Virus record (IMG/VR): IMGVR_UViG_3300009181_000370
Coordinates: 1 to 22,865 of that record
Direction: 5' to 3' (one strand)
DNA length: 22,865 nucleotides
DNA from: a virus
The translations under genes were made by a program, and so were the position numbers. The stretch's first letter is position 1, and every line of letters begins with the position of its first letter. Under the pieces are notes generated by a model that saw only the letters and a program-made list of their open reading frames with translations, searched no databases and was not told the DNA's origin. Shown here in pieces: positions 16,702-22,865 of this stretch.

Positions 16702-18331
16702 CGGTGTCAGGTACGATGCCGACAAAAGCCTGATCGACATCGACAGGCAGGACTGTGAGGATTCCCTGTACACGTTTCTGGCAGGGGCTTGGAAGACCAT
16801 TGATCCATCAGGGTTCACAGAGGGCTGGCCGATCGAGGCTATCGCAGAGCATCTGCAGGCGGTGGTCGATGGTGACCTGAAGCGGCTGATCATCAACATC
16901 CCGCCTCGCATGGGGAAGAGCTCGATTACCTCGGTGGCCTTTCCTGCGTGGACATGGGCGCAGTCTATCAGCACCCCAACCTCTGGCCCCGGCGTTCAGT
17001 TCCTGCATGCATCATACGCTCAGTCGCTGTCACTGCGCGATTCGGTTAAGTGCCGCCGCTTGATCACAAGCCCATGGTATCGGGAACGGTGGGGCGATCG
17101 GTACGCATTGACAGGGGACCAGAATGCTAAAACGAGGTTCGACAATAATAAGGGTGGATCTCGACTTTCTACATCGGTTGGGTCCGCGCTTACGGGCGAA
17201 GGTGGTTCGATCATTGTGGTCGATGACCCAAACGCCGCACAAGAGGCTTTCAGCGAGGCGACCATTGAAAGCACCATTGAGTGGTGGGACAATGCGCTAT
17301 CGACGCGACTCAACGACCCTAAGACTGGAGCGTTTGTTGTTATCCAGCAGAGACTTTCGGAGGAAGACCTCACGGGGCACATACTGTCCAAGGATGTAGG
17401 GGACTGGTGCCACCTGATGCTGCCAATGCGTTACGAGAAGGACCGCGCCTTCGTCAACACCTACGGTTGGGAAGACCCTCGGCAGGAGGAAGGCGAGCTG
17501 CTCTGGCCTGAGCGTATGGGAGAGAAGGAAGTTAAACTATTGGAACGGCAACTGGGCCCATGGGGAACAGCAGGGCAGCTCCAACAGAGGCCTGAACCAA
17601 AGGGCGGTGGTATCATTAAGCGTGACTGGTGGACGCTCTGGGACCAGCAGAATTTCCCGCCTGTGGAGTATCTGGTGGCCAGCCTTGATACAGCGTTCAC
17701 GACTAAGACCGAGAATGACTATAGCGCGATGACCGTCTGGGGGATCTTTACCGGCGGCAATCAGAAGGCGGTAGCAACCCGCGTGACGGGCCGCGATGGT
17801 CTAATTAACTTTGTGGAAGAGCGGCAGTACTCTGAAGAGCACCCACGGGTGATCCTAATGCATGCATGGCAAGAGCGGCTAGAACTGCATGATCTGGTCA
17901 CGAAGGTCGCAGAAACCATGAAGACCTATAAGGTGGACAAGCTGCTGGTTGAGAACAAAGCATCTGGGCCCAGCGTCATTCAGGAACTGCGGCGCATTTA
18001 TAACCACCTGCCGTTTGTGGTTGAGCCGATCGACCTCTACCGTACCCATGCCCATCTTGGGATTGATAAGATCTCGCGGGCACATGCTGTAGTGCCGTTG
18101 TTTACTGGTGGGTTGGTTTACGCTCCTGATCGATCATGGGCTGATATGGTGATCACCCAGTGCTCGACCTTTCCAAAGGCCAAGCATGACGATTTGGTCG
18201 ATACGGTGACCATGGCCCTGCAGTATCTGCGGCGCACCGGCATGATCATTCGGGGCGAAGAGTGGACGGCGGATGTGGAAAGCGATATGCTACATACAGG
18301 GTCACCGCCTGAAGCGTTGTATCCTTCATGA
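16667..18331 (+). CDS. terL: Terminase large subunit
   Basis: The 554-residue protein is a terminase large subunit, the motor and nuclease that packages phage DNA. The ATPase part has Walker A 'PPRMGKSS' (79-86), Walker B 'IIVVDDP' (182-188) and 'VVIQQRLSEEDLTG' (224-237) as coupling segment. The nuclease part has 'VASLDTAF' with Asp341, 'LLVENKASGP' with Glu429 and 'KHDDLVDTVTMAL' with Asp508/Asp509 and Asp512, three metal-binding acids of the RNase H-like fold. The ATG at 16667 is chosen; a second ATG at 16670 is adjacent. The length suits the Terminase_6-type family. The small subunit is about 4 kb upstream and the portal gene lies 215 bases downstream, after one small gene. Confidence 0.93.
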   Translation: MMNAPVILRGLDGVRYDADKSLIDIDRQDCEDSLYTFLAGAWKTIDPSGFTEGWPIEAIAEHLQAVVDGDLKRLIINIPPRMGKSSITSVAFPAWTWAQSISTPTSGPGVQFLHASYAQSLSLRDSVKCRRLITSPWYRERWGDRYALTGDQNAKTRFDNNKGGSRLSTSVGSALTGEGGSIIVVDDPNAAQEAFSEATIESTIEWWDNALSTRLNDPKTGAFVVIQQRLSEEDLTGHILSKDVGDWCHLMLPMRYEKDRAFVNTYGWEDPRQEEGELLWPERMGEKEVKLLERQLGPWGTAGQLQQRPEPKGGGIIKRDWWTLWDQQNFPPVEYLVASLDTAFTTKTENDYSAMTVWGIFTGGNQKAVATRVTGRDGLINFVEERQYSEEHPRVILMHAWQERLELHDLVTKVAETMKTYKVDKLLVENKASGPSVIQELRRIYNHLPFVVEPIDLYRTHAHLGIDKISRAHAVVPLFTGGLVYAPDRSWADMVITQCSTFPKAKHDDLVDTVTMALQYLRRTGMIIRGEEWTADVESDMLHTGSPPEALYPS

Positions 18332-18543
18332 GCGAGGGTAAAATGGTATTTGCAAGCGCGACCGTAGATATTATCAAACCGTCCACGCCAAAAGCGCAGG
18401 GCCTATTTGTTGTCCATGTGTGGGGCCAAGAGCCCTATAATGAGACGCGAGACTATGAAATTTCCGCACAATCTGATAATATTGCTGCACAAGAGGGCAT
18501 CCGGCGGTTTGTTGCCGAGATGGAAGCATCGACAGAGGTTTAA
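18328..18543 (+). CDS. Hypothetical small protein between terL and portal
   Basis: A 71-residue protein of mixed charge: MSEGKMVFASATVDIIKPS, then 'AQGLFVVHVWGQEPYNETRDYEI', a likely beta-rich domain (by its core LFVVHVWGQEPYNET), and a C-terminal helix 'AAQEGIRRFVAEMEAST'. The ATG at 18328 overlaps the terL stop as ATGA; an ATG at 18343 has a good GAGG at five bases and is an equal choice, giving 66 residues. It may be a head-completion or scaffold-related protein by position, but there is no motif to say so. Confidence 0.55.
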   Translation: MSEGKMVFASATVDIIKPSTPKAQGLFVVHVWGQEPYNETRDYEISAQSDNIAAQEGIRRFVAEMEASTEV

Positions 18544-18546
18544 CCC

Positions 18547-20928
18547 ATGGCCGTAGTACCGGGTCTATCGTCAATGATCCGTCTGGATCAGCCTGAACAC
18601 GAAGAGCATATTGATGCTGGTGACGTTGATGTGAGCATCGACGAGGGCAGTCCTACCCAGAAAATGGACGATAATGGCAAGATTCTAGAGATTGAGCACC
18701 CTGACGGTTCGATCACCATCTCTTTGGATGGGAAGGGTATCAGCGAGGACGGGCCATCTGAGGCAGAGAGTGCTAAGAAGTGGTTCCGCAACCTTGTCGA
18801 TGACATTGATGACGGAACCTTAACAATGGTCTCGGAAGAGCTCATGCGCGGAATCCGCGATGATCTGTCCAGCCGGCAAGAGTGGGTTGAAGAGCGGGCT
18901 CAGGGCATCAAGCTGCTGGGCCTGAAGATTGAGATACCCGGCCTTGCAGGCACGGCTGATGGCGCCCCCGTTGAGGGTATGAGCAAGGTACGGCATCCAT
19001 TGCTGTTAGAGGCCTGCCTGCGGTTTCAGGCAAACTCTCGCAGTGAGATGTTGCCGACCGATGGCCCTGTAAAGATCCGCAATGATTCCAATAAGGCGGT
19101 GCTGGATCAGGACGAGCTGGCCAATGCCTTGGAAAAGGATCTAAACCACTACCTGACTAGCACGGCATCAGAGTATTATCCTGATACTGATCGCATGTTG
19201 CTGATGTTGGGGTTTGGTGGGACTGCGTTCAAAAAGGTTTACTTCTGTCCGTTACGAAATCGTCCTGTGTCCGAGAGCGTTGATGCCGATGATTTGATTG
19301 TAAACAATGCCGCGACAGACCTGCGTAATGCCCGCCGCGTGACCCACCGCGTTAGAATGCGCCCATCGACGGTCAAACGCCTGCAAATCCTTGGTGTATA
19401 CCGCGATATTGAGCTGTCTACGCCCAAAGATGCTGACCTTGATGCCACTCAGCGCATGAAAAAAGAGGTTGAAGGCGTTACACTTTCGTCTATGAACCCT
19501 GACGATCGTGATCGGGAGATTTACGAGTGCTATTGTGAACTGGATATCCCCGGCTTTGAGCACAAATATAAGGGCAAAGAGTCAGGTTTAGAGATTCCAT
19601 ACCGTGTAACGCTTGATGTCACGACTAAAGAGATCCTGTCGATCGTCCGCAACTATGACGAGGACGATACAGACTTGCCAGAATCCCGTTCAAACTTTGT
19701 AAAATACACATTTGTGCCCGGTATGGGGTTCTACGACATCGGTTTGTTGCATATTTTGGGCAATACGACTAATGCGATCACTGCCGCATGGCGTGAAATG
19801 CTTGATGCAGGCATGTTTGCCAACTTCCCCGGCTTCTTGATGGCCGATACGGGCGCAAGGCAGAACACAAACATCTTCCGAGTGCCTCCGGGCGGCGGTG
19901 CGCTGGTTAAAACAGGCGGAATGCCCATCAACCAAGCAATTATGCCTTTGCCATACAAGGAGGCCGGTGCTGGTTTGATGACCTTGGTGCAGAACATGGC
20001 AGAAACTGGCATGCGTGTCGGTGGAACCAGTGAAATGCAAGTTGGCGAGGGCAACACAGACGCCCCAGTAGGCACTACGTTGGCCATGATTGAGCAGGCA
20101 ACCAAGATTATGAACGCGGTGCACAAGCGCATGCACGCGGCACAGTGCGAAGAGTTTGCTTTGCTGGTACGGACCTTCCGCGAGAACCCAGAAGCGTTCT
20201 GGCAGAAGAAGAACAAGCCGTCCTATCCATGGTCAGAGCAGACATTCATCAAAGCACTGAATGATTGCGAGCTGGTGCCGCAGGCAGATCCTAACACCGC
20301 CTCTCACACACAGCGTTTGATGAAGATCGTAGCCCTGAAGCAGTTGCAGGCGTCCAATCCGGGCATGTATGACCCGATTGCGATCGACACGGCGGCTTTG
20401 AAGGCCATGGGCTGGTCTAACCCAGAGCAGTTCCTGTTGCCACCTGATGCTCAAAAGGCTCCGCCACCAGAATTGTTGCAGGCGCAGGCTAAGATCAAGG
20501 CTGAAGATGCTAAGGCGCAGGCTGCATTGCAAACCGCAGAGGCTAATATGATGCGGGCTCAGAACGAGATGGTTAAAACCCAACTTGAGTCGCAAATGGG
20601 TACGCACAAAATGCAGATTGAAGTTGCCAATGCTCATACCAAGATGGCAGACGGCGAAGAGAAGTCTAAGGCCGACATGATGCGGGCGCATGCCGATGCC
20701 GCACGGGCCGCAAACGAGATTGAGTACTCTGAAAAAGAGTTTGCATCTAAGTCAGCCGATCGTGCAAGCCGAGAGCGCATCCAGTTGGTCGATCTTGCCC
20801 AAAACCTTGCCGTCCATCCGCTCTCTGCTGGGTTGGTTAGCCCGCTGATGCAACCCGCCTTGGAAGAGGTTGAGAAGCAGGAGCAGTTGGGCCGCGCTGG
20901 TATCATTCCACCCGAACATAGAGAATAA
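18547..20928 (+). CDS. Portal protein (podovirus-like)
   Basis: The 793-residue protein is the portal, the dodecameric ring at the head vertex through which DNA is packaged and ejected. Position after terL and typical segments support this: an acidic N-terminal region, 'LMLGFGGTAFKKVYF' at about residues 218-232, a 'DLIVNNAATDLRNARRVTHR' stretch (by its core NNAATDLRNARRVTHR), and a long stem-like region. The C-terminal part from about residue 642 to 741 is a long Ala/Gln/Glu/Met-rich coiled coil, like the barrel extension of P22-type portals, and a short tail follows. Length is well above siphovirus portals and near P22 gp1 (725 residues). ATG 18547 has GAGG seven bases upstream. Confidence 0.85.
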   Translation: MAVVPGLSSMIRLDQPEHEEHIDAGDVDVSIDEGSPTQKMDDNGKILEIEHPDGSITISLDGKGISEDGPSEAESAKKWFRNLVDDIDDGTLTMVSEELMRGIRDDLSSRQEWVEERAQGIKLLGLKIEIPGLAGTADGAPVEGMSKVRHPLLLEACLRFQANSRSEMLPTDGPVKIRNDSNKAVLDQDELANALEKDLNHYLTSTASEYYPDTDRMLLMLGFGGTAFKKVYFCPLRNRPVSESVDADDLIVNNAATDLRNARRVTHRVRMRPSTVKRLQILGVYRDIELSTPKDADLDATQRMKKEVEGVTLSSMNPDDRDREIYECYCELDIPGFEHKYKGKESGLEIPYRVTLDVTTKEILSIVRNYDEDDTDLPESRSNFVKYTFVPGMGFYDIGLLHILGNTTNAITAAWREMLDAGMFANFPGFLMADTGARQNTNIFRVPPGGGALVKTGGMPINQAIMPLPYKEAGAGLMTLVQNMAETGMRVGGTSEMQVGEGNTDAPVGTTLAMIEQATKIMNAVHKRMHAAQCEEFALLVRTFRENPEAFWQKKNKPSYPWSEQTFIKALNDCELVPQADPNTASHTQRLMKIVALKQLQASNPGMYDPIAIDTAALKAMGWSNPEQFLLPPDAQKAPPPELLQAQAKIKAEDAKAQAALQTAEANMMRAQNEMVKTQLESQMGTHKMQIEVANAHTKMADGEEKSKADMMRAHADAARAANEIEYSEKEFASKSADRASRERIQLVDLAQNLAVHPLSAGLVSPLMQPALEEVEKQEQLGRAGIIPPEHRE

Positions 20929-20930
20929 CC

Positions 20931-22865
20931 ATGCCTGAGTTCACAGTTCCTCAACTGCTGGCACTTGCCAAGGATGCCTTGACTGATCGCCCTAAGATGT
21001 ACAAGAAGGGCGGCACAGTGGCACACAAGGGCGTGAGCATTACACATGCCGAGCTGTCGCCGCAGGCCCTCCACGGCGGTGCTGTGTGGCACCCAGAGCA
21101 CTTTGCTCCCGGCGGTGAAGTAGATCCTGTCTTAGGCGCACAACCGCAGGGCAATATAGTTGGCCCACCAGAGATGCAAGGGCCTCCTGCTCCTCCTATT
21201 ATTGCTGCACCGCCAAAGCGGACGATCGGCAGCATGATTAAGCGCGGCGTTCCGATCCAACCTTCCACGCCAGATCCAACCCCGCAAGAACTTGCAGCAG
21301 CACGGGCTGACACTCGCGGTGGCGGTGATATCGTTGCAAGGCGGCTTGATACGATTGTGCCAGAGAGCAAACGTGTTGTTGGCGGAACCTATACGCCCGG
21401 CGCACCTAATGGCGGTCGATGGTCAGATCTCCCTCACTCTGTGCTTGAAGGCCCCGGCTTAGGGTTTAAGTTTTCTCAAGAGCAGAGAGACGCGGAGCAA
21501 CAGCATGCTCGGACGTTAAATGCCTTGCAGAAGTTGCCCAACAGTAAAGTGGCAAAAGAAGCGCACCAAGCATCAATTGATCGTTTGGAGAAATCTTACG
21601 CGCACGGCGATGCAATGTTGCAGGATCTTTGGAACCAATCTGTCGCGGAGAGCTCGCAAGCTGCCAAGAACTCTGTAAAGGCAAGCAATGCAAGGCCTAC
21701 ATTTGGTGCAAAGGACTGGGACAGCGCAATGCGCCTACCTATCAGGGATCACCTTTGGTATGAGCTGTCTGGCGAAAAATTTGCCGAAAACATGCCTGAT
21801 CTTACGCCTGAAGAACATTTGAAAATGGTCGATGTTGTCGGTGCGACATCAGCCCGTGCCGATCCAAAAGAAAACCTTGAGCGGACTCTTGCTGTGATGT
21901 CACAGCACATGAGAAATGCGCCGATCGATGTTGATTTGACCCAGCCGGGGACAGTGTCTGCTGCCCTTGGTCGGTCACACGAAGGCGGGACATCGGCCTT
22001 GTCTGGCAACAAAACAGGGCATTTTTCCGATACGCTGGCATTGACCGGTGGCGTACCAACACGGTTCCCAATCTCGGTAAACGATGTGTGGGTTGGCAGA
22101 ATGTTTGGTGTTCCTGATGATGTGATGTCATCTAATCAGTCGCTCCATGAGCCGATGGCAATCTATTTTAATAAGATCCGCGACCTGTATAACGATCTGC
22201 ATAAGGACAAGTTGCCGTTTAAGTATCAATCGTGGAATTTCCAAGCTCCATCATGGGTGCATCTGCGGCCCAATGAAACAGGCGATGCATACCATCAGGT
22301 TTGGGGCGGCATCATCAAGAAGGCTGAGAACGCTGGTATACCCGGCTTGGAAGGCGAAAAAATCCGCAGGGAAGCATTTATGCACCCCGGTTTTGCGGAC
22401 GCATTACGCGCCACCACTCCGGCTTATCGAAGTGCACCCAAAGCAACGGTTGAGCTGGGCACTAAGCTGACACCTACCGGCAACGCGGCATTTGATGCCT
22501 ACAAGAAGGCAAAGGATGAGGGCGACGAGCTGTCTCAGTACGAATATACCAAGGCACTGACATCGGCCATGCACTCTTCTGGCAGGGGTAAGTTGCACCC
22601 ATGGGACGCATTGAAGAAGGCGATCACTGGGGATCTTACAAGCGCATCTGACATCACCCGGATTGCACATGGAACGGCTGATCGGCCATTTGATGTGGGC
22701 GGGAGCTTTGAAGGCGATGTGTCACCCAACATCCGTGTACCACTGAAGGGCATGTCGGACGATGACCTTGCAATCTTTAATGCAATCCCCGGTCATCACC
22801 TGAATCAGGCTGCAATGGCAATCTCACAGATCCATGGTGCCTATCCAACACACCCACCTAAATCA
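20931..22865 (+). CDS. Large hypothetical phage protein, 3' end outside window
   Basis: The frame opens at ATG 20931, two bases after the portal stop, and stays open to the end of the window: at least 645 residues. It was translated by eye. The first 70 residues contain short 'GG-V' segments ('MYKKGGTVAHKG' and 'FAPGGEVDPV'), a Pro-rich linker follows (about 70-120), then helical stretches ('EEHLKMVDVVGATSARADPKENLERTLAVM', by its core HLKMVDVVGATSARADP) and later 'DLYNDLHKDKLPFKYQSWNF' and 'DAYHQVWGGIIKKAENAG' segments. Proteins with such repeats beside the portal are often large virion-associated or polyvalent proteins, ejected or head-bound. I cannot name a domain. It could be a scaffold, an ejected protein, or a modular enzyme whose catalytic part lies beyond the edge. 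Confidence 0.75.
   Translation, partial: MPEFTVPQLLALAKDALTDRPKMYKKGGTVAHKGVSITHAELSPQALHGGAVWHPEHFAPGGEVDPVLGAQPQGNIVGPPEMQGPPAPPIIAAPPKRTIGSMIKRGVPIQPSTPDPTPQELAAARADTRGGGDIVARRLDTIVPESKRVVGGTYTPGAPNGGRWSDLPHSVLEGPGLGFKFSQEQRDAEQQHARTLNALQKLPNSKVAKEAHQASIDRLEKSYAHGDAMLQDLWNQSVAESSQAAKNSVKASNARPTFGAKDWDSAMRLPIRDHLWYELSGEKFAENMPDLTPEEHLKMVDVVGATSARADPKENLERTLAVMSQHMRNAPIDVDLTQPGTVSAALGRSHEGGTSALSGNKTGHFSDTLALTGGVPTRFPISVNDVWVGRMFGVPDDVMSSNQSLHEPMAIYFNKIRDLYNDLHKDKLPFKYQSWNFQAPSWVHLRPNETGDAYHQVWGGIIKKAENAGIPGLEGEKIRREAFMHPGFADALRATTPAYRSAPKATVELGTKLTPTGNAAFDAYKKAKDEGDELSQYEYTKALTSAMHSSGRGKLHPWDALKKAITGDLTSASDITRIAHGTADRPFDVGGSFEGDVSPNIRVPLKGMSDDDLAIFNAIPGHHLNQAAMAISQIHGAYPTHPPKS

Noticed and set aside
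1-22865. Integrase, attachment site, tRNA gene or holin/endolysin pair
   Set aside because: None was recognised by reading. The small membrane peptide at 16373 is not enough to call a holin.

Overview
The window looks like a piece of a double-stranded DNA phage genome, probably a podovirus-like phage of an alphaproteobacterial host. The terminase large subunit, a very long portal protein, a tail-protein C-terminus and a lambda-like recombination set identify it as phage. The host guess rests on a gene for a GcrA-like regulator, a family confined to Alphaproteobacteria; the podovirus guess rests on the portal's length and its coiled C-terminus. No integrase, attachment site, tRNA gene, CRISPR array or insertion sequence was seen. 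Genes are packed tightly, with ATGA or TGATG overlaps at most junctions.

Layout. Bases 1-181 hold the end of a rightward tail gene with a possible terminator. A leftward block (162-4873) then reads, from its promoter near 4906-4934: Erf annealing protein, a small protein, YqaJ exonuclease, a small protein with an SSB-like acidic tip, two hypothetical genes, an HNH nuclease, a hypothetical gene, a DUF6378 gene, a GcrA-like regulator and a GT32-like glycosyltransferase. A divergent rightward block starts at a Cro/YdaS-like repressor (4993) and continues with RusA resolvase and a DNA methyltransferase. A strong promoter at 6334-6362 serves small genes and a second small HTH protein. A structured leader precedes a DUF1376 gene, followed by an SF2 helicase, a zinc-ribbon/TOPRIM primase and a nuclease-like protein.

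One lone leftward gene (11058-11315) has its own promoter and a textbook terminator. Its promoter carries a perfect 17-base palindrome whose half-site occurs twice at the 6334 promoter, so both promoters may answer to the same regulator.

From 11483 the late-side block runs rightward: a sigma-region-4-like HTH protein, terminase small subunit, a string of small genes, then a VUT/YhhQ-type transporter, a TGT-like (DpdA-like) protein and a 33-residue membrane peptide, followed by terminase large subunit, portal and a large open gene that runs off the window.

The most interesting feature is the transporter plus DpdA-like pair set between the two terminase genes. The likely reading is that the phage imports a queuosine precursor made or scavenged by the host and inserts a 7-deazaguanine base into its own DNA as protection against restriction. 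This is inference from family resemblance and motifs, not proof.
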